64,000 bases of DNA from Paenimyroides aestuarii (lineage in GTDB: Bacteria > Bacteroidota > Bacteroidia > Flavobacteriales > Flavobacteriaceae): NCBI RefSeq assembly GCF_024628805.1, contig NZ_CP102382.1, positions 1,922,001 to 1,986,000 of the forward strand. Reading direction: 5' to 3'. This document shows, piece by piece, positions 1 through 8,710 of the stretch. The position numbers and the translations under genes are program-made. Within the stretch, counting starts at the first letter, position 1. Every line of letters begins with the position of its first letter. The notes below the pieces were generated by a model. It was not told the DNA's origin and did not search any database. It saw nothing but the letters and a program-made list of their open reading frames with translations.

Positions 1-564
1 AAGGCAAGCGGTCCTTTGCTTATTACCCATTGGGGAATGAGTGGTCCTGCAATTTTAAGACTTTCGGCTTGGGGTGCACGCGAATTGTTCCAGAAAAACT
101 ATCAGTTTCAACTAATCGTTAATTTTACCAATGATTTGGTCTTTGATGAGGTTTTAGATGAATTAATGCAATTGAAACAAAATAATCCTAAAAAAACAAT
201 TTACAAACATGCGCATTATGGCTTAACCATGCGTTTGTGGCATCAATTGGTTCAGGCATCAGGCATTACAGAAGCAATGATTTGGGCAGATGTACCTAAA
301 AAACAGTTGGTAAAATTAGCAGAGCAACTCACCAAAGCCACATTTAATGTAAACGGAAAAAGCACGTTTAAAGACGAATTTGTAACGGCCGGCGGAATTG
401 ACCTCAAAGAAGTAAATTTTAAAACAATGGAAAGTAAATTGCAAGATAATTTGTATTTTACAGGCGAAATTTTAAATATTGATGCCATCACTGGCGGTTT
501 TAATTTTCAAAATGCCTGGACAACAGGTTTTTTAGCAGCGAATGCCATTGCAGCAAAATATTAA
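1..564 (+). CDS. HI0933/YhiN-family FAD-dependent oxidoreductase (C-terminal part)
   Basis: The frame is open from base 1, so this is the 3' part of a gene that begins before the window; the TTG at 16 is internal. About 187 residues are visible. The segment THWGMSGPAILRLS and the ending TGGFNFQNAWTTGF match the C-terminal half of the HI0933-like (YhiN, aminoacetone-oxidase-type) flavoproteins, where the second motif closes the FAD site. The family is predicted to be cytoplasmic and its physiological substrate is not settled. The next gene, mvaD, starts 75 bases downstream on the same strand. The family call is firm; the reaction is not known. Confidence 0.85.
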   Translation, partial: KASGPLLITHWGMSGPAILRLSAWGARELFQKNYQFQLIVNFTNDLVFDEVLDELMQLKQNNPKKTIYKHAHYGLTMRLWHQLVQASGITEAMIWADVPKKQLVKLAEQLTKATFNVNGKSTFKDEFVTAGGIDLKEVNFKTMESKLQDNLYFTGEILNIDAITGGFNFQNAWTTGFLAANAIAAKY

Positions 565-639
565 AAAATTTATTTGAAATAAAGTTACTGTGACGCCATT
601 TCAATTTTACCAAAAGCTAAAAAAAATTAAATAGATATA

Positions 640-1719
640 ATGACAACTTTAGATACATTCAAAACTACAAACTACACAAAACCAACCACCAAAGGTTCGT
701 TTACTTTTTCAGCACCCAGCAATATTGCTTTGGTAAAATATTGGGGCAAAAAAGAACATCAAATTCCTGCAAATCCGTCGTTGAGTTTCACCTTGAACAA
801 CTGCAAAACAGTCACCACATTGCAATACGAACCAAAAACAGAGAAAAACATTTCGTTTGATTTGCTATTTGAAGGTCAACCTAAAGAATCATTCCGACCA
901 AAAATTCAAAAGTATTTCGAACGCATTCAGGATTTGTGTCCGTATATCTTAGATTATCATTTTACGATTGATACCAAAAATACGTTTCCACACAGTTCTG
1001 GTATTGCATCATCGGCGTCGGGAATGGCGGCATTGTCGGCAAATATCATGGCGTTGGAAAAGTTGATACACCCCAACCAAACCGAAGCATATTATTTGCA
1101 AAAAGCATCCTTATTGGCTCGTTTAGGATCGGGGAGTGCATGCCGAAGCATTAAAGGAAACATTGTAGTTTGGGGAGCAACCGAAAGTATTGAAAACAGT
1201 TCTGATTTGTTCGGAGTTGATTTTCCGTATGAAATAAATGCGGTTTTCCAGAATTATCAAGATACGATTTTATTGGTTGATAAAGGCGAAAAGCAGGTTT
1301 CTAGCACCGTGGGCCATGAATTAATGCACAATCATCCATTTGCAGCACGTCGCTTTCAACAAGCTCATGAACATATTGCAAAGCTGAAAGAAATTTTAAA
1401 ATCGGGCAACTTAACAGAATTTATTGCATTGGTAGAAAGCGAAGCATTAACGCTGCATGCCATGATGATGACCTCGATGCCGTATTTTATTTTAATGAAA
1501 CCAAATACCTTGGAAATCATCAATCAAATCTGGAAATTCAGAGAAACAACCCATGTTCCGGTTTGTTTTACGTTAGATGCAGGTGCAAACGTACATGTGT
1601 TGTACCCGAATGATTATAAAGAAGAAGTTCAGAAATTTATTGCAAATGAATTAGCAAAATACTGCCAAAACAATCAATTTATACATGATGAAATGGGCTT
1701 TGGAGCGATAGAATTATAA
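640..1719 (+). CDS. mvaD: diphosphomevalonate decarboxylase
   Basis: ATP-dependent decarboxylation of mevalonate 5-diphosphate to isopentenyl diphosphate, the last step of the mevalonate pathway, in the cytoplasm. The 359-residue protein has the family's N-terminal SNIALVKYWGK motif (residues about 28-38), the GHMP glycine/serine loop SGIASSASGMAAL (about 121-133), GSGSACRSIKG, and the late FTLDAGANVHVL motif. Length is a little above the usual 320-340 because of an N-terminal extension. It heads a same-strand group with a GHMP kinase and a UbiA prenyltransferase, which fits isoprenoid synthesis by the mevalonate route, common in Flavobacteriaceae. Confidence 0.95.
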   Translation: MTTLDTFKTTNYTKPTTKGSFTFSAPSNIALVKYWGKKEHQIPANPSLSFTLNNCKTVTTLQYEPKTEKNISFDLLFEGQPKESFRPKIQKYFERIQDLCPYILDYHFTIDTKNTFPHSSGIASSASGMAALSANIMALEKLIHPNQTEAYYLQKASLLARLGSGSACRSIKGNIVVWGATESIENSSDLFGVDFPYEINAVFQNYQDTILLVDKGEKQVSSTVGHELMHNHPFAARRFQQAHEHIAKLKEILKSGNLTEFIALVESEALTLHAMMMTSMPYFILMKPNTLEIINQIWKFRETTHVPVCFTLDAGANVHVLYPNDYKEEVQKFIANELAKYCQNNQFIHDEMGFGAIEL

Positions 1720-1791
1720 TCGGATGAATTTTCTGCAAGCTATCAAAACCTCATAGGTATTAAACAATTACAGCTTTTAAAAATTAATCTA

Positions 1792-2136
1792 TTGAAAACC
1801 GAAAACTGCACCCATTGCCACAAAACCATCACCTGCAACGTGGATGATATTGCAAACTGCGATTGCCAAAAAGTGGAGCTTTTAGATGAAACTGTTGCGT
1901 TTTTATATGAAAAAACACGGCACGATTGTTTATGTAACGACTGCCTAAAAAAGTTCGATGAACTCACAAAGTTTTCATTGACCAATAAATTTCCAAAACG
2001 TCCAACAGAGTTGGTGGAAGGTTTGCATTTTTACATAGAAAATGGCTTGTTTGTGTTTACAGAAACCTATCATTATTTAAAAGGAAGGTGTTGCCAAAAC
2101 GGCTGCCGACATTGTGTGTATGGAATTCATAAATAA
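1792..2136 (+). CDS. cysteine-rich CWC / DUF5522 two-domain protein
   Basis: A 114-residue protein of unknown function carrying 11 cysteines, in pairs that suggest metal binding. The N-terminal part (CTHCHKTITC, CDC, then CLCNDC) matches the cysteine-rich CWC family. The C-terminal part (HFYIENGLFVFTETYHYLKG followed by a CCQNGCRHCVYG motif) matches DUF5522. The frame is open right back to the mvaD stop without an ATG, so the start is probably TTG at 1792; this fits the CWC N-terminus. Lying between mvaD and a mevalonate-kinase-like gene, it is probably co-transcribed with them. Function unknown; a zinc or Fe-S role is inference only. Confidence 0.7.
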   Translation: MKTENCTHCHKTITCNVDDIANCDCQKVELLDETVAFLYEKTRHDCLCNDCLKKFDELTKFSLTNKFPKRPTELVEGLHFYIENGLFVFTETYHYLKGRCCQNGCRHCVYGIHK

Positions 2137-2153
2137 TTAACCAACTTATTAAT

Positions 2154-2169
2154 TAAATTTGTACATTTG
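2154..2169 (+). promoter_or_regulatory. two overlapping-register -7 boxes before the GHMP kinase
   Basis: TAAATTTG (2154-2161) and TACATTTG (2162-2169) both match the Bacteroidota -7 consensus TAnnTTTG and lie 20-36 bases before the kinase start. No clear -33 TTG is seen, so an internal promoter is plausible but unproven. Confidence 0.45.
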
Positions 2170-2189
2170 TTTTACAAAATAGAATGATT

Positions 2190-3128
2190 ATGAAAGGTCC
2201 GTTGTTTTACTCAAAGATCTTATTGTTTGGCGAATACGGAATTATTAAAGATTCTAAAGGCTTAGCAATTCCGTATAATTTTTATAACGGAGCGTTGAAG
2301 ATTGATGAAAATCAAACCGAGATTACGCAAAAATCGAACAAAAGTTTAAAAGCATTTGCAACCTATTTGAACCAGTTAATGGCAAACGAGCCAGAGTTGG
2401 TTCAGTTTGATATGGAAGCTTTAAACAAAGATGTAGAAGCTGGTATGTATTTCGATTCCAGTATTCCACAAGGATACGGTGTAGGAAGCAGCGGTGCTTT
2501 AGTGGCTGCGATTTACGATAAATATGCAACTGATAAAATCACTGTTTTAGAAAATTTAAACCGAGAAAAATTACTTGTTTTGAAGAAAATTTTCGGTAGA
2601 ATGGAATCGTTTTTTCACGGCACATCTTCTGGATTAGATCCTTTAAATAGTTATTTAAGTTTACCTATTTTAATCAATTCAAAAGATCATATCGAACCAA
2701 CTGGCATTCCATCGCAAAAAGAAGAAGGAAAGGGTGCTGTGTTTTTAATTGATTCTGAAATGGTTGGCGAAACCGCACCAATGGTCACTATTTTTATGGA
2801 TAACCTTAAAAATGAAGGTTTTAGAAATATGATGAAATCACAGTTTGCCAAATATACCGATGCAGCTGTTGAAAACTTTTTGAAAGGCGATTTTAAGACC
2901 TTGTACCAAAACACTAAAGAGCTTTCTAAGATTGCATTGAGCCACTTTAAACCAATGATTCCTGAAAAATTTCACCACGTTTGGCAACAAGGAATTGATA
3001 GCAATGATTATTATTTGAAATTGTGCGGATCGGGTGGAGGAGGCTACATTTTAGGTTTTGCACCTGATTATGATAAAGCTAAGGAAGCGTTAAAAGATTA
3101 TAAATTAGAATTGGTTTACAAGTTTTAA
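2190..3128 (+). CDS. GHMP kinase, mevalonate kinase type
   Basis: Predicted ATP-dependent kinase of the GHMP superfamily, most likely mevalonate kinase given its place after mvaD. The 312-residue protein shows the ATP loop PQGYGVGSSGALVAA (about 94-108), the motif GTSSGLDPLNSYL (about 147-159) and the C-terminal GHMP segment KLCGSGGGGYILGF. ATGs at 2184 and 2190 are both possible; MKGPLFYSKILLFGEYG is where homologues I know of begin. It ends two bases before the UbiA gene, so the two are probably translated from one message. The exact substrate (mevalonate or phosphomevalonate) cannot be settled from sequence alone. Confidence 0.85.
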   Translation: MKGPLFYSKILLFGEYGIIKDSKGLAIPYNFYNGALKIDENQTEITQKSNKSLKAFATYLNQLMANEPELVQFDMEALNKDVEAGMYFDSSIPQGYGVGSSGALVAAIYDKYATDKITVLENLNREKLLVLKKIFGRMESFFHGTSSGLDPLNSYLSLPILINSKDHIEPTGIPSQKEEGKGAVFLIDSEMVGETAPMVTIFMDNLKNEGFRNMMKSQFAKYTDAAVENFLKGDFKTLYQNTKELSKIALSHFKPMIPEKFHHVWQQGIDSNDYYLKLCGSGGGGYILGFAPDYDKAKEALKDYKLELVYKF

Positions 3129-3130
3129 AA

Positions 3131-4057
3131 ATGATACAAAAACGAAAACTCAAAAGAACATTATTAAAATTTCTTAGTTTCTTTTCGGTTGTTCGTGGAT
3201 ACAATATAGCTGTTGTAGTGTTGGCACAATACTTATCGGCAATCTTTATTTTTGGCTCTCAATCGAGAGCCATTACTGTTTTAACAGACGGTGGTTTGTT
3301 TTTAATCATTTTCAGTAGTTCGCTTGCAATTGCATCTGGATACATCATCAATAATTTTTACGATACCGAAAAAGATCTTATCAACCGACCTTATAAATCA
3401 ATACTCGATAAAAAAATTAGTAAAACCACTCAGCTTCGGGTTTATTTTTTCTTAAATTTTTTAAGTGTTGCTATTGCTTGGTTGGTTTCGTGGCGGGCTG
3501 CATTTTTTTATGCTGTTTATATTTTCTTGTTATGGTTTTATTCACACAAGTTGAAAAAGTTTCCAATTGTGGGAAATATCACGGCATCGCTCTTGGTTTT
3601 AATTCCATTTTTTGGAATTTTAATGCACTTTCAAAATTTTAGTTGGGGCATTTTCGCTCATGGCTTTTATCTCTATTTAATCCTTTTTATTAAAGAATCG
3701 GTAAAAGATTTAGAAAATTTAAAAGGCGATTTCGCCAATAATTATCAAACCATACCGGTACGTTTTGGAAGCAAAGTCTCAAAAAGTTTAATTACTTTTT
3801 TGGTGTTGCTTACTTTAGTACCTGCATTTGCGTTAATTGCTTACTATAAAATAGGTTATATGCAATACTATTTTTATGTAAGCAGTGGGTTGCTATTGGC
3901 CTTTTTAATTTTTTTATATCAAGCATCCTCGCAAATTGAATACAAAAAGTTGCATATTTTATTAAAACTGATTATCATTTTAGGAGTGCTTTCCATTGTT
4001 TTGATCGATCCAAATGTAATCATCAATGGGAAAAACCTCGTAGTGCCTTATTTATAA
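3131..4057 (+). CDS. UbiA-family prenyltransferase (geranylgeranylglycerol-phosphate type)
   Basis: Integral-membrane prenyltransferase of 308 residues with about eight or nine hydrophobic segments. The two aspartate-rich motifs that bind Mg-prenyl diphosphate are present: NNFYDTEKDLINRP (about 75-88) and the later KDLENLKGDFANNYQT. Flavobacterial homologues are usually named geranylgeranylglycerol-phosphate geranylgeranyltransferase, but the in-vivo acceptor is uncertain. It starts two bases after the GHMP kinase stop and uses the product line of that pathway. Its last 10 bases overlap the end of the convergent gene at 4048-4419. Confidence 0.88.
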   Translation: MIQKRKLKRTLLKFLSFFSVVRGYNIAVVVLAQYLSAIFIFGSQSRAITVLTDGGLFLIIFSSSLAIASGYIINNFYDTEKDLINRPYKSILDKKISKTTQLRVYFFLNFLSVAIAWLVSWRAAFFYAVYIFLLWFYSHKLKKFPIVGNITASLLVLIPFFGILMHFQNFSWGIFAHGFYLYLILFIKESVKDLENLKGDFANNYQTIPVRFGSKVSKSLITFLVLLTLVPAFALIAYYKIGYMQYYFYVSSGLLLAFLIFLYQASSQIEYKKLHILLKLIIILGVLSIVLIDPNVIINGKNLVVPYL

Positions 4058-4419
4058 ACAATTGTTTTAGGATTTGATTTAACGAGATATTTCCATATCA
4101 TTAAAGTTGCAACAATGATTGTTCCTAAAAAATAAGCAAGTCCAATAAACAGCAATCTTTGTGCATTGCTGTTAAAACTTTCAAATTCATTTACTTCTGA
4201 AAAAAGAGCCAAAAGCATATACATAGACAACAAAATCAGTGTACAAGCTATCAATACACCTACAACATTGTTTTTAAAAATAAGTTGAAAAATGAGAACA
4301 GCCAATAACCCAATCGCAAAAGGATTTAATAGGTTTGATGTTCCATGCCAATAAATAAGCACAGCAATTATCAATAGATATTCTACAAAATTTGAAAGAA
4401 ACGAAATACTATTTTTCAT
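4048..4419 (-). CDS. small four-helix membrane protein, function unknown
   Basis: A 123-residue protein that I do not recognise. Hydrophobicity suggests four transmembrane helices (about residues 13-28, 33-50, 53-70 and 90-110), with short loops and a basic tail (KYLVKSNPKTIVYK). Stop codons of this gene and the UbiA gene overlap tail to tail by 10 bases, with no terminator between. It follows another small membrane protein (4472-4942) on the same strand by 52 bases, so the two may be co-transcribed. Real gene on the basis of length, membrane pattern and normal codon use; no function assigned. Confidence 0.65.
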   Translation of the reverse strand: MKNSISFLSNFVEYLLIIAVLIYWHGTSNLLNPFAIGLLAVLIFQLIFKNNVVGVLIACTLILLSMYMLLALFSEVNEFESFNSNAQRLLFIGLAYFLGTIIVATLMIWKYLVKSNPKTIVYK

Positions 4420-4471
4420 AAACTAGGGTTTTAATTATCAACGCAATATTTAAGAAAAATAGTATGTGCTA

Positions 4472-4942
4472 CTATAAATTTAAGTCATCACTATTGGTAA
4501 CTTCTGATGTATTTATAGGTGTAACCGCAGGCTTTGGCTTCACACGGGCAAAAAAGAAAAAAATACACGTTACAAACCATCCCGCCCAAAACAAATAGCC
4601 GCCTGCATGAAACTGACTGTTCATATACTGATGGCTGGTTGATGTGAAATCGTAAAAAGTATAGATAAGACCGATTAACCCCAAAATGATAAAAACTAAA
4701 TTTACAATGCTAAAGTTTTTAAAAGTGGTGGTGCGTTTCACAATCCACAGAATAGCGATTAAAAGCAGTTGAATCACAAAAACCGCGGCAAAACCTTTAT
4801 ACCAATGTTTCATAAAAGCATATTCGGTATAAACAGTTGACACGCCAATGCGGCCAATAATTGACATTTTCGACAATAAAATTCCGGCAACCAAACTAAT
4901 AATTGCCTGAATTAAAATAAGGATAACCCATTTATTTTTCAT
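4472..4942 (-). CDS. small four-helix membrane protein, function unknown
   Basis: A 156-residue protein starting MKNKWVILILIQAIISLV, with about four predicted transmembrane helices (near 5-22, 48-66, 75-97 and 117-133). The C-terminus is a polar tail (KPKPAVTPINTSEVTNSDD) likely on the cytoplasmic side. I cannot place it in a named family. It is divergent from rluB, whose promoter lies in the 70 bases between them, and precedes the membrane protein at 4048-4419. Confidence 0.65.
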   Translation of the reverse strand: MKNKWVILILIQAIISLVAGILLSKMSIIGRIGVSTVYTEYAFMKHWYKGFAAVFVIQLLLIAILWIVKRTTTFKNFSIVNLVFIILGLIGLIYTFYDFTSTSHQYMNSQFHAGGYLFWAGWFVTCIFFFFARVKPKPAVTPINTSEVTNSDDLNL

Positions 4943-4990
4943 AACGTTTTTACAATTTAAAACTTATGGTAAAGATGCTAAATATTCTCG

Positions 4991-4998
4991 TATCTTTG
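4991..4998 (+). promoter_or_regulatory. -7 box for rluB
   Basis: TATCTTTG fits the Bacteroidota -7 consensus TAnnTTTG and ends 14 bases before the rluB ATG, implying a very short leader. No obvious -33 TTG at the usual spacing. Confidence 0.5.
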
Positions 4999-5012
4999 TA
5001 AAAATTTTTTTA

Positions 5013-5921
5013 ATGAATACGCAAGGCGGAAATAACGGCAATAAAAATAATAAAAAATCTTCTTTTTCTAAAAAGGGATCTTACGATAAAAGCAAACAAG
5101 GTGGATCGGCATCGGGCTCAAAATTTGGTAAACCATTTAAAAAAGACGACAAACCGTTTAAAAAATGGACCAACGACAAGCCCTCAAAAGCCTTAAAAAC
5201 TACAACGGTTAAAGATGATACCATCCGTTTAAACAAATATGTGTCCAATTCAGGTGTGTGTTCACGTCGAGATGCAGACTTGTACATTCAATCGGGAAAT
5301 GTCACTGTAAATGGAGAGGTTATCACCGAAATGGGCTACAAAGTAAAACCAAACGATAAAGTGGTTTTTGATGGAGTTTTATTAAACCCAGAAAAAAAAG
5401 TATATGTTTTATTGAACAAGCCGAAAGGTTTTTCTACCTCAGACGATGAAAATGTTTCTAGCGTGTATGATTTGGTTCGCAATGCTTCCACATCGATCTT
5501 AAAACCAGTGGGTAGAATGGATAAAAGCACAGTGGGGCTATTGTTGTTTACAAACGACAACGAAATGATTCAGAAATTTACAAATGCCGCACAGCATTCT
5601 TCAAAACTTTATCAGGTTTCGTTAGATAAAAACTTAAAATTCGACGATTTAGAGAAAATTCAAACAGGTGTTTATATCAACGAACATAAAGTTTGGGTGG
5701 AAGAAATTTCGTATGTAGAAAATCAACCAAAAAGCGAAGTAGGCATAAAAGTAAAAACATCAAACGTAAAAGTGGTTCGTGCCGTTTTTGAAAAATTGGG
5801 CTACAACGTGATAAAATTAGACCGTGTGATGTATGCTGGATTAACCAAATGGGGTATTGCCCGCGGACAATGGCGTTTTCTTACCGAACAAGAAGTCATA
5901 AATCTTAAAAATATAAAATAA
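5013..5921 (+). CDS. rluB: pseudouridine synthase, RsuA/RluB family
   Basis: Predicted 23S rRNA pseudouridine synthase. The 302-residue protein has a low-complexity basic N-terminus rich in Lys, Gly, Asn and Ser (about 1-65), an S4 RNA-binding domain (IRLNKYVSNSGVCSRRDADL, about 71-118), and the RsuA/RluB catalytic motif VGRMDKSTVGLLLFTND, where the Asp is the nucleophile. Basic tails of this kind are common in flavobacterial RluB proteins. It is a single-gene unit with its own -7 box and a strong terminator. Confidence 0.92.
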   Translation: MNTQGGNNGNKNNKKSSFSKKGSYDKSKQGGSASGSKFGKPFKKDDKPFKKWTNDKPSKALKTTTVKDDTIRLNKYVSNSGVCSRRDADLYIQSGNVTVNGEVITEMGYKVKPNDKVVFDGVLLNPEKKVYVLLNKPKGFSTSDDENVSSVYDLVRNASTSILKPVGRMDKSTVGLLLFTNDNEMIQKFTNAAQHSSKLYQVSLDKNLKFDDLEKIQTGVYINEHKVWVEEISYVENQPKSEVGIKVKTSNVKVVRAVFEKLGYNVIKLDRVMYAGLTKWGIARGQWRFLTEQEVINLKNIK

Positions 5922-5924
5922 ATG

Positions 5925-5963
5925 AAAAGCCGTTTCAAACAAAAGATTGAAACGGCTTTTTTT
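5925..5963 (+). terminator. intrinsic terminator after rluB
   Basis: A 14-bp perfect stem (5925-5938 with 5947-5960), eight-base loop, followed by a T run. The A-rich left side could also serve the convergent tcdA transcript. Confidence 0.9.
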
Positions 5964-5985
5964 ATAATGCTGGAAGAGTATTTTT

Positions 5986-6714
5986 TTACCACTCCGTTTT
6001 TGTTGCCAATAAATGTCTAATCACGGTTTCGGCGCTGTGAAGTCCAAATAAGCCCGGCATCCAACTATTGGTTCCAAAAAATGATTTTTTAAAGTTGGTT
6101 CCGTCGGTCATTTTTAAACTGCTTTCATCTGGTTTTTCTAAAGAAAAAACGGCTTTTACCCCACTTTTTACGCCCATTTTTCGCAAGCGTTTACGCACTA
6201 CTTTTGCTAAAGGACATACATCGGTTTTGCTAATATCTTTAACAACCACTTTGCTGGCAAGCATTTTTCCACCGGCTCCCATGTTTGAAATTACTTTTAC
6301 ACGTGCTTTTTTCGCGGCTACTATTAAGTGCAATTTTGGCGTGATACTGTCAATACAATCTAAAACGTAATCGTATTCGGAAGTTACAATTTCATGGGCA
6401 CGTTCGGGAGATACAAATTCTTGAATACGTGTTAAATTTAATTTCGGATTTATATCCATTAAGCGGTTGCCCACAATCTCTACCTTTGGTTGACCAACCG
6501 TGCTGTGCAACGCTGGTAATTGTCGGTTTATATTGGTGATATCTACCGTGTCGCCATCCACAATAGTTACATTTCCAACACCTGCACGCACTATAAATTC
6601 TGCTGCAAACGATCCAACACCTCCTAAGCCAACAATTAATACATTTGCCTTTTGCAAAGCTTCAATTCCCTCTGGTTTAAATAATAATTCTGCTCTTTCT
6701 TGCCAAACAGCCAT
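5986..6714 (-). CDS. tcdA: tRNA threonylcarbamoyladenosine dehydratase
   Basis: E1-like ATP-dependent enzyme that cyclises t6A to ct6A in tRNAs (TcdA/CsdL/YgdL family), cytoplasmic. The 242-residue protein has the Rossmann motif GLGGVGSFAAE (about 28-38), the E1 nucleotide site DGDTVDITNINRQ (about 53-65), and the DCIDSITPK segment. Length matches the family. It is followed on the minus strand's upstream side by a TatD hydrolase gene ending 50 bases before its start; this pairing is seen in related genomes from what I remember. Confidence 0.92.
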   Translation of the reverse strand: MAVWQERAELLFKPEGIEALQKANVLIVGLGGVGSFAAEFIVRAGVGNVTIVDGDTVDITNINRQLPALHSTVGQPKVEIVGNRLMDINPKLNLTRIQEFVSPERAHEIVTSEYDYVLDCIDSITPKLHLIVAAKKARVKVISNMGAGGKMLASKVVVKDISKTDVCPLAKVVRKRLRKMGVKSGVKAVFSLEKPDESSLKMTDGTNFKKSFFGTNSWMPGLFGLHSAETVIRHLLATKTEW

Positions 6715-6763
6715 CTAAAAATAAATTGTGTAAAACTTCTTCGATCGAAAAATCGATTCCGTT

Positions 6764-7399
6764 TTACTGGTTAAAAACTCGGTTATAATTTTCTGCAATT
6801 ATAGGTTCTAAATTGATATTTAAAACACTTTTTGCTTTGCTATACACTTCAAAAATTGTTTGATCAATCATATCTGTTTCAAAAAAAAGCCGATTGAGCG
6901 GAATGGTTTTCAGCACCATTTCCAAGTCGGGGTTTTGCAACAAATATTTTCCAAACGATAAATAAAACCCATTGTTAACTAAACTCTCAGCTACCTGACT
7001 GTTTTTTGAAAAGCCATGAATAATCATAGGAATAGTTAGTTTTAGATCTTTTTTAATCTCAATGATTTCTTGATAGGCAGCAACGCAGTGCAAAATTACT
7101 GGTTTTTTATGTTTTTCGGCCAAAAGCAATTGCGGAATCACTATTTTTTTCTGAATTTCAATCGAAGTTGTAATCCTTTTGTCTAAACCGCATTCGCCAA
7201 CTGCTTTAAAATTGGGAAGATGTATCGCATGCTCAATTGCTGCCATGTCATTCAAAAAGTTTTCTTCATTGATATACCATGGATGAATGCCTACTGTGAA
7301 ATGCGGTAATTCTGTATTTATTTCGTTTGGATATTGATTTACTAATTCTACAATTTCATTATTGTTTGAAAAATGGTGGGTGTGAATATTGTAATACAT
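6764..7399 (-). CDS. TatD-family metal-dependent hydrolase, short form
   Basis: TatD-like TIM-barrel hydrolase (putative DNase or phosphodiesterase). Visible metal-site elements: HTHH near the N-terminus (residues 6-9), VGECGLD (the bridging Glu), VILHC, MIIHGFS, and FETDMID (the catalytic Asp). At 211 residues it is shorter than the usual 255-265, in the way flavobacterial versions often are, so this is not taken as truncation. It starts four bases before the DUF1684 gene stop and is therefore probably in one operon with DUF1684 (upstream) and tcdA (downstream). Confidence 0.85.
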   Translation of the reverse strand: MYYNIHTHHFSNNNEIVELVNQYPNEINTELPHFTVGIHPWYINEENFLNDMAAIEHAIHLPNFKAVGECGLDKRITTSIEIQKKIVIPQLLLAEKHKKPVILHCVAAYQEIIEIKKDLKLTIPMIIHGFSKNSQVAESLVNNGFYLSFGKYLLQNPDLEMVLKTIPLNRLFFETDMIDQTIFEVYSKAKSVLNINLEPIIAENYNRVFNQ

Positions 7400-7402
7400 G
7401 AG

Positions 7403-7987
7403 CTAGAATTTTACACCAGCCGTAATTGCGGTATTCAAAAAGTTCACATCGGGCGTTATTGGGCATGAATAACCAATTGTATAAGCACAATATGGATGAT
7501 AGGCTTTGTTAAAATCAAGTACAATTTCGTTTCCATCAGGAATTTCAATATCTAAATAACGTCCGGCTCCGTAGGTTTCATTTCCGCTGGTTTCATCGAT
7601 AAAAGGCAGAAACAAGTGTTTTTTGAAGCCTTTTCGCTTTATAAGTTCTATATTTTGATACACTTCTAATTGATAATTTACATCATCAATCGTGAAATGT
7701 AAAATTCCGAAACGTTTGTAATTTGGAGTGTGTTTTCCAGAAGTTGGCATTTTAAAAACAGCTTGCTTTTTTAAACGTTCTAATCGGGCCTTAACTACAA
7801 ATTTTTTATTATATGGATAGAAATTTAATCCTTTAAAATCCTTCAACTCATCTGTTTTTAAAGGAGTAGTTTCTTGATTAAGATATGATTCGTTGAGTGC
7901 CTTTTGATAAGCAAGCACTTCCTTTTCAGATTGTTGAGAAAAAGTTAAATTGCTGTATAAAAGAAAAAAAATCAGTAATTTTCGCAT
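7403..7987 (-). CDS. exported DUF1684 protein
   Basis: A 194-residue protein with a signal peptide (MRKLLIFFLLYSNLTFSQ, cut after SQ) and a DUF1684 domain, recognised by the closing pattern YGAGRYLDIEIPDG, DFNKAYHPYCAY and YSCPITP. The family has a conserved two-Cys YCAY/YSCP motif but no established biochemical function. A TAAATTTG -7 box on the minus strand (plus bases 8002-8009) lies 15 bases upstream. The TatD gene begins directly after its stop. Confidence 0.85.
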   Translation of the reverse strand: MRKLLIFFLLYSNLTFSQQSEKEVLAYQKALNESYLNQETTPLKTDELKDFKGLNFYPYNKKFVVKARLERLKKQAVFKMPTSGKHTPNYKRFGILHFTIDDVNYQLEVYQNIELIKRKGFKKHLFLPFIDETSGNETYGAGRYLDIEIPDGNEIVLDFNKAYHPYCAYTIGYSCPITPDVNFLNTAITAGVKF

Positions 7988-8001
7988 GTTATTTTTTTAT
8001 T

Positions 8002-8009
8002 CAAATTTA
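8002..8009 (-). promoter_or_regulatory. -7 box for the DUF1684-TatD-tcdA group
   Basis: Minus-strand TAAATTTG matches TAnnTTTG and sits 14 bases ahead of the DUF1684 start, in the 59-base gap shared with the divergent gene at 8047. No -33 element is evident. Confidence 0.45.
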
Positions 8010-8046
8010 CTATTTATTTTGTTTAACTCTTTAAATAAGAATTGAA

Positions 8047-8670
8047 ATGAAAAATTTTAAAATTACTTGGTTGTTCGTAGCATTTTTTATGCTTAGTGGC
8101 ATTGGTTTTGCTCAAGAAGCGCAATCTGCACATACTGTTGACAGTGTTCAAACAACATTTTCTGTAGAGATTAATGCAGATACCACGCTAAAAGATCTTA
8201 AAGAAATTGAAGAAATGTTGCAAAAAAATTACAACATACATGTAACATTTGAAAATGTAAAGACAATTGATAATAAAATCGTTGCCATACGCATGCAACT
8301 CATAAACGGAAATCAATCGTTTATGAGATCAATTAAAAATTCGGATCGAGCTATTGACCCATTTGCTATACGCATTACCAAAATCGAAGGTGATAAATAC
8401 GATGTGCAACTCGCTACTAATTCAGCAAAAATGGGTGTAAATAGTATTTCTAAAAATCCATTTTCAGCATTTGATTCTTTATCAGAAAAAACATTTAATT
8501 TCCAATCCGAATTTTCAAATTTCAGTGAAGAATTAGAAGAAGTGTATCAGCAAATGCAGGCTTCGCAACAAAGGTTTCAAGAATTTTTTAAAGATTTTAG
8601 AGACGAAGCTAAGCAATTCTTAGAAGTGCCTGCAGAGCAAAATGAAAAACAAATTAAAAAGGAATTATAA
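8047..8670 (+). CDS. exported protein related to its downstream neighbour
   Basis: A 207-residue protein with a clear signal peptide (MKNFKITWLFVAFFMLSGIGFAQ). The mature region holds one small alpha/beta-looking domain (about 37-115) with TTLKDLKEIEEMLQKNYNI, then IRMQLINGNQ and IDPFAIRITKIEGDKYDV. A Gln/Glu-rich, probably helical tail follows (about 150-207). The first part resembles the next gene and the extracytoplasmic part of the BlaR1-like protein at 17859. No named family recognised; probably periplasmic. Forty bases separate it from the related gene. Confidence 0.7.
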   Translation: MKNFKITWLFVAFFMLSGIGFAQEAQSAHTVDSVQTTFSVEINADTTLKDLKEIEEMLQKNYNIHVTFENVKTIDNKIVAIRMQLINGNQSFMRSIKNSDRAIDPFAIRITKIEGDKYDVQLATNSAKMGVNSISKNPFSAFDSLSEKTFNFQSEFSNFSEELEEVYQQMQASQQRFQEFFKDFRDEAKQFLEVPAEQNEKQIKKEL

Positions 8671-8710
8671 TAAACAGTCACTTTTTTCGTTACAATTAGA
8701 AAATATAAAA

